DNA of 23,544 bases from Selenomonadaceae bacterium UBA2897 (GTDB lineage: Bacteria > Bacillota > Negativicutes > Selenomonadales > Selenomonadaceae), in assembly GCA_002350105.1 (NCBI GenBank), contig DEDT01000040.1:1-23544 (forward strand), given 5' to 3'. The notes beneath the pieces are model-generated. The model had not been told where the DNA came from. It made no database searches and saw only the letters and a list, made by a program, of their open reading frames with translations. The first letter of the stretch is position 1, and each line of letters starts with the position of its first letter. Both the position numbers and the translations under genes were made by a program. This document shows positions 6,851 through 14,554 of the stretch, piece after piece.

Positions 6851-9800
6851 TCAGATGCCACGGATCGTAAAGACGAGATGCTTGTCCTCATTGGGCTGCG
6901 TGTACTCGGGCAGCACGGGCGCCCCCCAGGTATCGTCGCCGCCAACGCCGCTCTGGCCCGCGCTCACGCGCAGCCAGGTGTGCTGGCTGTCCACGAGATC
7001 ATAGCCATGACGCGCATTCTCCAGTTCATGCGCATTCCACGGCAGGGCCGTGGCCGCCACGGGCTGCTCCGCCTCGACGCGCAGGCCGCGGCCACGTTCG
7101 TCCGTCACCTCGAACCAACGCACACCGTTGTGGTTGCCGCTCTCCTGCGGCTGCAGGTACGGCTGTACCTCCGCATGCGTCTCCGACTGCCAAATGCCGA
7201 GCTTTGCGCCCTCCTGACGGTCTGCGTAGTTGTCCTGCGGGCCGAATCCGTAGAAGCGCAGCTGGTGATATTTCTCACTCAGCTGGAAGAGCATCGCGAA
7301 GTCCGGAATCTCCGGCAGGCCCTCGACCTTATCGTAATCCAGCGCAACCTGCACGGTGCCGCCCGCCTGCACCGTATAGGTGATGACGGCCTGGCTCATC
7401 GGCTGCGTCGCGAACTCATAGGTAAAGCGCACGCTGACCTTCGCCGCCTCGTACTCCTGCCAGCCCAGCTGGCCGAACCAGTTGAATTCCCGCCACTCAT
7501 CATCGATGAGCATTTCCTTCTTCACGCAGCGGCGGTATAGGCTGGCCAGTTTCCACTGAGCCAGCGCAAAGTCGCGGCGGCTGCCGTAGTCGTTGTCGAC
7601 GGGTGCACGCCAGAAGGACGGCACCGGCAGGCTCTCCAGCAATTCTTCGCCGTTATATTTATAGGAAACGATGTTGCCCATGCCGCTGGAGAAGAGGATC
7701 TCGAAGCCTTCGCCCTGTACACCAAGGTTAATGTCGCCGCGTACGATATGCAGCGGCTTGTGCTGCGCCAGCGGTACGTTGGGCTGATAGTGCTCCACGA
7801 GGCGACCCGTCGCGTAGTCGGCCAGCTGATGCAGCTCCGAAGGCTCGGGGATATCGCTTTCCTCGACCTGCCAGACGCCCTGACCAAAGGCAATTTCGTA
7901 GCCGGTCTCAGCCCAGAGCGTTGCCTGGCGCAGGAGCAGCGAAGCCGTAAGGCACTCCTCCCCTGCATCCATGACCGGCAGGATATCGCTGAGCGCCAGC
8001 TCGCCCTGCTGACCCGGTGCAATGTAGGGCGCAGGCATCGTCGTCTGCCAGACCACTTCGCCATCGACGGCCAGCTGGAGATGCAGGTCGAAGTCGCCCG
8101 TGTCGGTGAAGAGACTCTTGTTGTGGATGGTCAGCTTCTCCGCCGTCACGTCGAGCGTGAAATTCTGGTAGTTGAACTTCACATCCTGCAACTTGCTCGT
8201 GAGCCCGCGGTCGGTAAAGAGGATGCCATCACCGCTGAAATTGCCGTCGTGGGAGCGATCGCCGAAATCGCCACCATAGCCCGGCACGATCTTGCCGCGG
8301 CCATCCTTGTGCATGAGTGCCTGATCGACGAAATCCCAGATAAAGCCACCCTGGAAACGCGGCTCCACATCCGTGAGTTCCGTGTACTTATGCATGCCGC
8401 CGATGCTGTTGCCCATCGCATGCGTGTACTCGCAGAGCATGAAGGGCTTTTCCTTGTGCTCGGCGAGGAACTTCTTCACGCCCGCCACCGGCGTGTACAT
8501 CTGGCTCTCCATGTCACTCGTCGCATTGTAGCGGCGATCCCAGAAGATGCTCTCGTAGTGCACGAGGCGCGAGGGATCCGTCTTGCGGAAATACTGGCTC
8601 ATCTCGTAGATATCTTTGCCACCGCAGGACTCGTTGCCGCAGGACCAGATGATGATGCTAGCATGGTTCTTGTCGCGCTGCAGCATGGATTTTGCGCGGT
8701 CGAGCACGATGGCCTGCCACTCGGGATGATCGTTCGGCACCGTCGTCTCGTCCTGATGCAGCACGCCGTTCTTCTGCCAGCTTCCATGCGTCTCGAGATT
8801 CGTCTCATCGATGACGTATAGGCCATAGCGGTCGCAGAGCGCATAGATATAGCTGCTGTTCGGGTAATGCGAGCAGCGCAGTGCATTGATGTTGTGGCGC
8901 TTCATGGTCTGGATATCGCGCTCGAAATCCGCCGGATTCATCGCGCGGCCGCGCCAGCAATCGAACTCGTGGCGATTGACGCCCTTGAACACGATGCGCT
9001 TGCCGTTGATTTTCATCAGTCCATCTTCAAGCTTAAACTCGCGGAAGCCGATGGTGAGCGGTACGACCTCCAGCAGATGCCCCGCCTTGTCACGCACGCT
9101 CAGCATGGCCCGGTACAGGTTCGGATGCTCGGCGCTCCAGAGATCCACCTTGGCAAACTGCAGATGCAGCTTCGAGCTCTCACCCTGGCAGTCGAAGGTC
9201 TCGTCTGTCAGCAGCTGACCATCCGGCTCGTAGATCTGCAGCGCCACCTGCTTCTCTCCACCATCATGCCAGGCCAGATCGATGGTCAGGTCGCCGCTCT
9301 CGTATTCATTGGCTGGTACGGCATGGACGAAGATATCATCGATATGCCCCATGGGCTTCGTGTAGAGACGCACGTCGCGGAAAATACCGCTGAAACGCCA
9401 GAAATCCTGATCTTCAATCCAGCTGCCCGAACTGAAACGGTAGACCTGCAGCGCCAGCTTGTTCTCCCCTGCCTGCAGATACGGCGTGAGGTTGAAGTCA
9501 CTCGGCGTAAAACTGTCCTCGCTGTAACCGACGTACTGCCCGTTACACCAGACCACAACCGCCGACTCCACGCCCTGCAGCGAGAGGAAGGCGTTGTCCC
9601 ACTCCGCCGGCAGCGTAAAATACTTCACATAGGAGCCCACGGGATTGCTGCGCTGCGGCACTTCACCCGGATGCACAACCTCGTGACCATCCCAGGGATA
9701 GGTCATGTTCGTGTACTGCGGTGCGCCGTGCCCCTCCAGCTGCCAGTGCGCCGGCACGCGTATAGTCTCCCAGCCCGCGACATCATAGTCCGTCGCTTCG

Positions 9801-9988
9801 AAGCCCTGTGGGCGCTGACCGAGGTTGCGCGCATAGTGGAAATACCACAGGCCATCGAGGCTGCACACGAAGGACGAGGCATCGCGCAGCAACTCCGCCG
9901 CATCACGGTACCATTTGTGGCCGCTATGCGCGGGCAGGCGGTTCTCCGCAAAGAATTCCGGGGTCGCTAATTTTTCATCTGTAAACAT
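6851..9988 (-). CDS. lacZ: Beta-galactosidase, glycoside hydrolase family 2 (LacZ)
   Basis: A 1045-residue LacZ-type enzyme, close to the 1024 residues of E. coli LacZ, which hydrolyses lactose and other beta-galactosides. Motifs in order are an N-terminal sugar-binding jelly roll (SWIEDQDFWRFSGIFRDV), the TIM barrel with NRHEFD, the acid/base E453 in CGNESCGG and the nucleophile E520 in MLCEYTHAMGNSIGG, and a C-terminal small-chain domain (SFWRAPVDNDYG onward). No signal peptide is seen. The ATG at 9988 is preferred because it begins the conserved N-terminus. An AAAGGGG about 10 bases upstream serves it, and earlier in-frame starts (10045, 10015) lie in or next to a terminator-like hairpin. 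It is followed 11 bases later by the alpha-galactosidase, giving a cell able to split both alpha- and beta-galactosides. Confidence 0.95.
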   Translation of the reverse strand: MFTDEKLATPEFFAENRLPAHSGHKWYRDAAELLRDASSFVCSLDGLWYFHYARNLGQRPQGFEATDYDVAGWETIRVPAHWQLEGHGAPQYTNMTYPWDGHEVVHPGEVPQRSNPVGSYVKYFTLPAEWDNAFLSLQGVESAVVVWCNGQYVGYSEDSFTPSDFNLTPYLQAGENKLALQVYRFSSGSWIEDQDFWRFSGIFRDVRLYTKPMGHIDDIFVHAVPANEYESGDLTIDLAWHDGGEKQVALQIYEPDGQLLTDETFDCQGESSKLHLQFAKVDLWSAEHPNLYRAMLSVRDKAGHLLEVVPLTIGFREFKLEDGLMKINGKRIVFKGVNRHEFDCWRGRAMNPADFERDIQTMKRHNINALRCSHYPNSSYIYALCDRYGLYVIDETNLETHGSWQKNGVLHQDETTVPNDHPEWQAIVLDRAKSMLQRDKNHASIIIWSCGNESCGGKDIYEMSQYFRKTDPSRLVHYESIFWDRRYNATSDMESQMYTPVAGVKKFLAEHKEKPFMLCEYTHAMGNSIGGMHKYTELTDVEPRFQGGFIWDFVDQALMHKDGRGKIVPGYGGDFGDRSHDGNFSGDGILFTDRGLTSKLQDVKFNYQNFTLDVTAEKLTIHNKSLFTDTGDFDLHLQLAVDGEVVWQTTMPAPYIAPGQQGELALSDILPVMDAGEECLTASLLLRQATLWAETGYEIAFGQGVWQVEESDIPEPSELHQLADYATGRLVEHYQPNVPLAQHKPLHIVRGDINLGVQGEGFEILFSSGMGNIVSYKYNGEELLESLPVPSFWRAPVDNDYGSRRDFALAQWKLASLYRRCVKKEMLIDDEWREFNWFGQLGWQEYEAAKVSVRFTYEFATQPMSQAVITYTVQAGGTVQVALDYDKVEGLPEIPDFAMLFQLSEKYHQLRFYGFGPQDNYADRQEGAKLGIWQSETHAEVQPYLQPQESGNHNGVRWFEVTDERGRGLRVEAEQPVAATALPWNAHELENARHGYDLVDSQHTWLRVSAGQSGVGGDDTWGAPVLPEYTQPNEDKHLVFTIRGI

Positions 9989-10015
9989 CGATTCTATACC
10001 CCTTTCTTCACCCAT

Positions 10016-10051
10016 AAAAAAGGCCGCTGTACGCTTATTGTACAACGGCCT
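10016..10051 (-). terminator. Terminator-like hairpin between symporter and lacZ
   Basis: On the minus strand a 12-bp stem with one mismatch (10040-10051 with 10021-10032, 7-base loop) is followed directly by TTTTTT (10021-10016). It lies 28 bases before the lacZ start and inside what otherwise looks like one operon. It may act as an intrinsic attenuator, or as a 3' end protecting the upstream mRNA. Confidence 0.75.
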
Positions 10052-10098
10052 CCTTATTGTTCAATGATAAAAGCGTAAATTGCGCTTTATTGCACGTT

Positions 10099-11511
10099 TT
10101 ATTTATTGATGTCTTCCCATTTCTCCTCGAGCTCAGCGACGATGCGGGCATGCTCCTGCTCCGTCAGCGTAACCTTTGCACGATAGATGAAGGTAGCGAT
10201 AAGGAGGAAGATGATCGGCACGGCGAACATGACGAGCTGGAAATGCAGCAACGCATCCGGCGTAATGTCAGCAGCCGTAGCACCGCCCGTCATGCCAACC
10301 CAGATGGCGACCATGCCGATGACGCCACTCGATACGGCACCGCCCAGCTTATCAATGAGCGGACGGACGCAGAGGCAAACAGCCTCATCGCGATGGCCGA
10401 GCTTCAGCTGACCATACTCAACGGAGTCCGTGATCGTCATGAGCACCACGAGGAAAATCAGCGGCTGCGGCAGGGCAAACAGGCCTGCGCCGATAAGAGC
10501 CATCATCACGCTCTTGCCACTCAGCGCGTAGATTACGAGCGCAAGAACCATAATGGCAATCGAGGAGAGGAACAACTTGCGGCGGCTGAACATCTTCGTC
10601 AGGGCCGGGAACAGGGCCACAGCAGCGAGGCCGATGACCGTATTGATGACACCGAGAATCGAGAACTTCGTAGCATCACCGATGATGTAGATGAAGTAAT
10701 ACAGGTTGAAGTTGTTGACGACGTTGACGCCGAGACCATAGACGAGGTAAGCGATAGCGATCCACATCAGCTGATCGTTCTGCGTCAGCACTTTGAAAAC
10801 GTCTTTCGCGGAGGTATCCGTCTTGTTCTCACGCAGGGCACTTTCCTGCTCATGCGTGCCAAGGCCGAGGATAATGGCACCGAGGGTTGCGATGCCGCCG
10901 CCGATGCAGGCGAAGGCGAACCAGCCCGTCGGATCACCGGCACCGCCGTTCTGGTTGACGGAGAAATAGAGCACGACCGGCATGACGATGACCGTGACGA
11001 GCTGACCGCCGAACACAGAGCCGATACGGGCGATGGTCGCCGTGATTTCACGCTCATGAGAATCAAAGGACAGGGCCGGAATCATGGACCAGATGGCAAC
11101 ATCCTTCGCACTGTAGAAGATATCCATGATGAAGTAGACAATGGCGAACAGGATGAGGTAGGTCGTCGGACTGGAAGCGGCAAGACCGCCGAAATCCGTG
11201 AACAGAGCGGCGAGGGAAATAGCCGCTACGAATGCACCGACGATAACCCAGGGCTTAAAACGGCCCCAACGCGTCTTCGTCTTATCGATGATGTTGCCGA
11301 TGAACGGATCGACGAAGAGCTCACCGATACGCAACACGAGGATGATCGTGGTGACGATACCGATCATGTACTGGTCGTGCGTCGGATTGCCCGAGTTGAA
11401 CAGGTTACTGGTTACGAAGATCATGAAGTACGTGGCCAGCATGGCGTAGAACACGTCATGACCGAACGTACCGCAAGCATAGCAGATACGCTGCAAGGTT
11501 TTGCTTTGCAT
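10099..11511 (-). CDS. GPH-family sugar:cation symporter (MelB/LacS-like)
   Basis: A 470-residue integral membrane protein with about 12 hydrophobic segments. It carries features of the glycoside-pentoside-hexuronide:cation symporters: an N-terminal YACGTFGHDVFYAML, then DPFIGNIIDKTKTRWGRFKPW (loop 2-3), and in the second half DSVEYGQLKLGHRDEA. It lacks the C-terminal IIA-like regulatory domain of LacS (about 630 residues), so it resembles MelB-sized transporters. It would import lactose, melibiose or raffinose-type sugars with Na+ or H+ for the two downstream galactosidases. A GGGAGGC ribosome binding site precedes the ATG. The exact sugar and coupling ion cannot be told from sequence. A cre/LacI-like palindrome lies about 19 bases upstream of the start. 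Confidence 0.9.
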   Translation of the reverse strand: MQSKTLQRICYACGTFGHDVFYAMLATYFMIFVTSNLFNSGNPTHDQYMIGIVTTIILVLRIGELFVDPFIGNIIDKTKTRWGRFKPWVIVGAFVAAISLAALFTDFGGLAASSPTTYLILFAIVYFIMDIFYSAKDVAIWSMIPALSFDSHEREITATIARIGSVFGGQLVTVIVMPVVLYFSVNQNGGAGDPTGWFAFACIGGGIATLGAIILGLGTHEQESALRENKTDTSAKDVFKVLTQNDQLMWIAIAYLVYGLGVNVVNNFNLYYFIYIIGDATKFSILGVINTVIGLAAVALFPALTKMFSRRKLFLSSIAIMVLALVIYALSGKSVMMALIGAGLFALPQPLIFLVVLMTITDSVEYGQLKLGHRDEAVCLCVRPLIDKLGGAVSSGVIGMVAIWVGMTGGATAADITPDALLHFQLVMFAVPIIFLLIATFIYRAKVTLTEQEHARIVAELEEKWEDINK

Positions 11512-11529
11512 GAGATTAGCCTCCCGAAT

Positions 11530-11543
11530 GATAACGTTTTAGT
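11530..11543 (+). promoter_or_regulatory. Third cre/LacI-like palindrome, before the symporter
   Basis: TGATAACGTTTTAG matches the cre pattern TGNAARCGNWWWCA at 11 of 14 positions and shares the CGTTTT core with the two sites in the operon promoter. It lies in the 52-base gap between the kinase-like gene and the symporter and could be an auxiliary operator. Confidence 0.4.
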
Positions 11544-11563
11544 AAATGAACCATCTAAAGGAC

Positions 11564-12166
11564 TCAGCCTTTGACGGTTTCTATATATTTAATGATCGCA
11601 TCGGCGATGTGCGTGAGCGGTGCCTTGGAGGTGTTGACCACGAGGTCGTAGTTCGCACCATTGCCCCACTCCTGACCCGTGTAATAATTATAGTAGCGGG
11701 CGCGCTTTGCATCCTCTTTGTTCAGTTCTTTCAGCGACTTGCCATCGTAGACATCCTTGCCGCGTACTTCACGGTAGTTATCATCGGCACAGACGAAGAT
11801 ATCGAAATGATTCTCCGTGTTACGCAACGCATAATCCGCACAGCGGCCAAGGAAGATGCAGGAGCCATCCTTCGCAATCTTGCGGATGGCAGCCGACTCC
11901 GACATGAACATCTCCTGGCTGGAGCTGCCCATGTGCGTGCCGAAGGAATGGAACGGGATGAAGCCCATGGACAACGGCTTGACCGAATTCTCCATCTCCA
12001 GCAGTTCCTTCTCGCTGAGGTCATTGATACCCAGCTTCGCCGCCGCGATGTGCACGATCTGACGATCGTAGAGCTTGACGCCCAGCTTTTCGGCCATGAT
12101 ACCGGCCAGCTCGCGGCCACCGGCACCATACTGGCGGCTGATGGTAATGACCATGTTTTTATCCAT
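11564..12166 (-). CDS. Cytidylate kinase-like family protein (Cytidylate_kin2 type)
   Basis: A 200-residue protein of the cytidylate-kinase-like P-loop group. It opens with VITISRQYGAGGRELAGIMA, where the usual Walker A lysine position is GGRE instead of GK(S/T), as I recall for this subfamily. A later FLGRCADYAL and a DDNYREVRG stretch resemble the NMP-kinase LID region. It is not the housekeeping Cmk. A strong ribosome binding site (AGGGGGAAT) precedes the ATG. It is the first gene behind the regulated promoter of the galactoside operon, 52 bases before the sugar symporter. The true substrate is unknown: it could phosphorylate a nucleotide, a sugar or a protein, or have no kinase activity. 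Family call is good, function is open. Confidence 0.75.
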   Translation of the reverse strand: MDKNMVITISRQYGAGGRELAGIMAEKLGVKLYDRQIVHIAAAKLGINDLSEKELLEMENSVKPLSMGFIPFHSFGTHMGSSSQEMFMSESAAIRKIAKDGSCIFLGRCADYALRNTENHFDIFVCADDNYREVRGKDVYDGKSLKELNKEDAKRARYYNYYTGQEWGNGANYDLVVNTSKAPLTHIADAIIKYIETVKG

Positions 12167-12205
12167 TACGATTCCCCCTAGATGTAAGATGAAACAGGAT
12201 TATTA

Positions 12206-12219
12206 CGTAAACGCTTTCC
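12206..12219 (-). promoter_or_regulatory. Cre/LacI-like operator 2
   Basis: The minus strand reads GGAAAGCGTTTACG, 12 of 14 matches to the cre pattern TGNAARCGNWWWCA. Its centre is 62 bp (about six helix turns) from operator 1. It lies in the leader of the kinase-like gene. Confidence 0.55.
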
Positions 12220-12267
12220 AAAGAAGCATCAGTAATTCCCTTTACTGAATAGCTTTACTGTTTTCGT

Positions 12268-12281
12268 GGATAGCGTTTTCT
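12268..12281 (+). promoter_or_regulatory. Cre/LacI-like operator 1
   Basis: GGATAGCGTTTTCT matches the cre pattern at 11 of 14 positions. It begins about 15 bp downstream of the -10 box of the minus-strand promoter, close to the expected transcription start, a typical repressor position. Confidence 0.5.
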
Positions 12282-12295
12282 TTTGGACAATTCAC

Positions 12296-12324
12296 ATTAT
12301 ATACTAGCAAATAATAAAAAGCAA
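12296..12324 (-). promoter_or_regulatory. Promoter of the galactoside operon
   Basis: On the minus strand TTGCTT (12324-12319) and a perfect TATAAT (12301-12296) are separated by 17 bp. It reads into the kinase-like gene and on through the galactoside genes, with two operator-like palindromes downstream. Confidence 0.7.
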
Positions 12325-12391
12325 GGTCTTTTTCGTTATTTTCAGTTTTTTTCTGAAATTCATGTAACAAGTTTACACTTGCCAAAACAAT

Positions 12392-12418
12392 AAAAAATCT
12401 GCCGACGAGCGGCAGATT
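12392..12418 (-). terminator. Rho-independent terminator of htpG
   Basis: AATCTGCCG (12396-12404) and CGGCAGATT (12410-12418) form a 9-bp stem with a 5-base loop. On the minus strand it is followed by TTTTTT. It lies 21 bases after the htpG stop and separates htpG from the galactoside promoter. Confidence 0.9.
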
Positions 12419-12438
12419 CCTGTGAACACAATATTGTC

Positions 12439-14394
12439 TTATTTTGCCATGAGCTGTGCGAGCTTCTGAGCGAGCTCCACCGGGTTATCCGGCAGCATGC
12501 CCTCCATGAGCAGCGCCTGGCTGTAGAGCAGGCCGCAGTAGTCCTTGAACTCCTGGCTGTCCTTGCCACCCTCATGCAGCTGCTGCAGGCGCTGGAACAG
12601 CTGATGATGCGGATTGATCTCGAGGATGCGCTTGGCTTTGAACATCGGGTTATCCATGCCCTGGAACGTCTGCTCCATGGAGAGCGACGGGCCATTGGCA
12701 TCCGCCACGAGGCAGACCGCGCTGGATTTCAGACGGGCCGAGACCTTGACTTCGGCTACCTTGTCGCCCAGCACATCCTTGATGTCCTTGAGCAGGTCGC
12801 CGTTGTCCTTCTGGATTTCCTCGGTCTCCTTCTTGACCTCCTGGCTCTCGGCATCATCGAGGTCGAGGTCGCCGCGGCTGATGGACTGGAACGACTTGCC
12901 CTCGTACTCGCGGATGGTCTCGACGCAGAACTCGTCGACGGGATCCAGCAGGTAGAGCACTTCGTAGCCCTTGTCCTTCAGCGTCTCCAGCTGCGGCAGG
13001 TGCTCGATGGTCTCCTTGTCCTTGGCCGTTGCATAGTAAATCTTCTTCTGGCTCTCGGGCATACGTTCCACGTACTCCTTGAGCGTGACGAGCTTCTCGT
13101 CCTTCGAACTCATGAAGAGAATCAGGTCTTTCAGCTTGTCGACCGTATCGCTGCCCTCGTAGATGCTGTTGTAGATACCGATCTTCAGCGACTTGCCGTA
13201 TTCGTTCCAGAACTTCTCGTACCACTCACGCTGATTCTTGAGCTTCTTGCCCAGCGTCTTGAGGATGTTTTTCTCCAGCGCACGGCCAATGGTCTTGAGC
13301 TCGCGGCTCTGCTGCAACAGCTCACGCGAGATGTTCAGCGAGAGATCCGGCGAATCGACGAGCCCCTTCATGAAGCCGAGGTAGTTCGGCAGCAGATCCT
13401 TGCACTTGTCCATGATGAACACGTGGCGGCTATAGAGCTGCAGGCCCGGCTCATAGTCCGTGTGATAGAGGTTGAACGGTGCCTTGGCCGGGATGGCCAG
13501 CAGCGCCGTGTACTCCACCGTGCCCTCGGCCTTCGTGTGGAAGACCTCCATCGGGTCTTCCCACTCGTGGAACTGCTGCTTGAAGAACTCGTTGTACTCC
13601 TCGTCCTTGACCTCGGACTTGTTCTTCGCCCAGAGCGGCTGCATGGAGTTCAGCGTGCGAACCTCCGACTTCTGGACTTTCTCTGCACCTTCGATGGGCT
13701 TGCCATCCTTATCCTTCGGCGTTTCCTCCCAGGTGAAGTTCATCTTGATCGGGTAGCGCACGTAGTCGGAGTATTTCTTCACGAGGCCCTCGATCTTGTA
13801 GGTATCCGTGAAGTTCTCCTCGGCATCGTCGCCGTAGAATTCCTTGCCGAGCTGAATCGTAATGGTCGTACCGCGCTTCTCCTTTTCGCACTCTTCCAGC
13901 GTGTAGGAACCGTCCGCCGTGGACTCCCAGCGCCATGCCTGCTGCTCACCAGCCTTGCGCGTGACGATGGTGACCTTCTCTGCCACCATGAAGGCCGAGT
14001 AAAAGCCCACGCCGAACTGACCGATCATTTCCTTGTCATCGACGGCTGCATTTTCCTCTTTCGCCTTCTTCAGCTGCTCGAGGAAAGCCTTCGTGCCCGA
14101 CTTCGCAATCGTGCCGATGTTCTCGATGAGCTCGTCCTTGTTCATGCCGATGCCGTTATCGGAAATCGTCAGCGTATGAGAATCCTTGTCCGGCACGAGG
14201 AAAATCTCATAGTCCTCGTCGCCTTCGAGGATGTCGTGGTTCGTGAGGCTCTCGTAATGTACCTTGTCGATGGCATCCGAAGCGTTCGAGATGAGCTCGC
14301 GCAGGAAAATCTCATGATTCGTGTAGATGGAATGAATCATGAGATCGAGCAGCTGCTTGGTCTCCGCCTGGAATGCATGGGTTTCTTTTGCCAT
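12439..14394 (-). CDS. htpG: Molecular chaperone HtpG (Hsp90)
   Basis: A 651-residue bacterial Hsp90. The N-terminal GHKL ATPase domain shows E33 and N37 in FLRELISNASDAIDKV, ISDNGIGM, and GQFGVGFYSAFMVAEKV. The middle domain (PLWAKNKSEV onward, SRELLQQSRELKTI) and the C-terminal dimerisation domain (LEINPHHQLFQRL) follow. The length is slightly above E. coli HtpG (624). The ATG at 14394 (MAKETHAFQAETKQLL) matches the conserved start. An upstream in-frame start at 14445 would run into the operator. The gene is monocistronic, between a CIRCE-controlled promoter and its own terminator. It is a cytoplasmic ATP-dependent chaperone for stress-damaged client proteins. The gene is complete with no missing catalytic residue. 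Confidence 0.97.
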   Translation of the reverse strand: MAKETHAFQAETKQLLDLMIHSIYTNHEIFLRELISNASDAIDKVHYESLTNHDILEGDEDYEIFLVPDKDSHTLTISDNGIGMNKDELIENIGTIAKSGTKAFLEQLKKAKEENAAVDDKEMIGQFGVGFYSAFMVAEKVTIVTRKAGEQQAWRWESTADGSYTLEECEKEKRGTTITIQLGKEFYGDDAEENFTDTYKIEGLVKKYSDYVRYPIKMNFTWEETPKDKDGKPIEGAEKVQKSEVRTLNSMQPLWAKNKSEVKDEEYNEFFKQQFHEWEDPMEVFHTKAEGTVEYTALLAIPAKAPFNLYHTDYEPGLQLYSRHVFIMDKCKDLLPNYLGFMKGLVDSPDLSLNISRELLQQSRELKTIGRALEKNILKTLGKKLKNQREWYEKFWNEYGKSLKIGIYNSIYEGSDTVDKLKDLILFMSSKDEKLVTLKEYVERMPESQKKIYYATAKDKETIEHLPQLETLKDKGYEVLYLLDPVDEFCVETIREYEGKSFQSISRGDLDLDDAESQEVKKETEEIQKDNGDLLKDIKDVLGDKVAEVKVSARLKSSAVCLVADANGPSLSMEQTFQGMDNPMFKAKRILEINPHHQLFQRLQQLHEGGKDSQEFKDYCGLLYSQALLMEGMLPDNPVELAQKLAQLMAK

Positions 14395-14438
14395 TTTTGC
14401 TCTGCCTTTCTGTATGAAAAGAATCGATTTACGTTTTA

Positions 14439-14465
14439 TTAGCACTTAGCCGCTGTGAGTGCTAA
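14439..14465. promoter_or_regulatory. CIRCE element (HrcA operator) of htpG
   Basis: TTAGCACTT-N9-GAGTGCTAA matches the CIRCE consensus (TTAGCACTC-N9-GAGTGCTAA) with one base changed. It lies between the htpG -10 box and start codon, so HrcA bound here would block transcription until heat stress. Confidence 0.93.
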
Positions 14466-14476
14466 GTACAGATATA

Positions 14477-14505
14477 AATATAGCGCATAAAGAGCAAAAA
14501 GTCAA
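14477..14505 (-). promoter_or_regulatory. htpG promoter
   Basis: On the minus strand TTGACT (14505-14500) and TATATT (14482-14477) lie 17 bp apart, directly upstream of the CIRCE element. This is a vegetative sigma-A type promoter. Confidence 0.82.
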
Positions 14506-14554
14506 CATTTGCTCTCCATGCGCTATCTTGTATGCTTCTTGCCAGCACCGGTTC

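Noticed and set aside
4365..7004. An 879-residue + strand open frame opposite the alpha-galactosidase
   Set aside because: The GH36 motifs on the minus strand are unmistakable. Long antisense frames arise from GC-rich third positions; this one has no ribosome binding site or recognisable domain.
10015..10045. Upstream in-frame starts for lacZ
   Set aside because: They lie in or beside the terminator-like stem; the conserved LacZ N-terminus and a ribosome binding site point to 9988.
11557..11572. AAAGG/CCTTT hairpin between the kinase-like gene and the symporter as a terminator
   Set aside because: A 5-bp stem overlapping the stop codon with no T-run is too weak.
10057..11574. A 505-residue + strand frame opposite the sugar symporter
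   Set aside because: Extremely D/E/R/H-rich composition, as expected when hydrophobic codons are read backwards.
12574..14442. A 622-residue + strand open frame opposite htpG
   Set aside because: It is leucine/valine/arginine-rich translation of the htpG complement with no domain and would start or end inside the CIRCE/promoter area.
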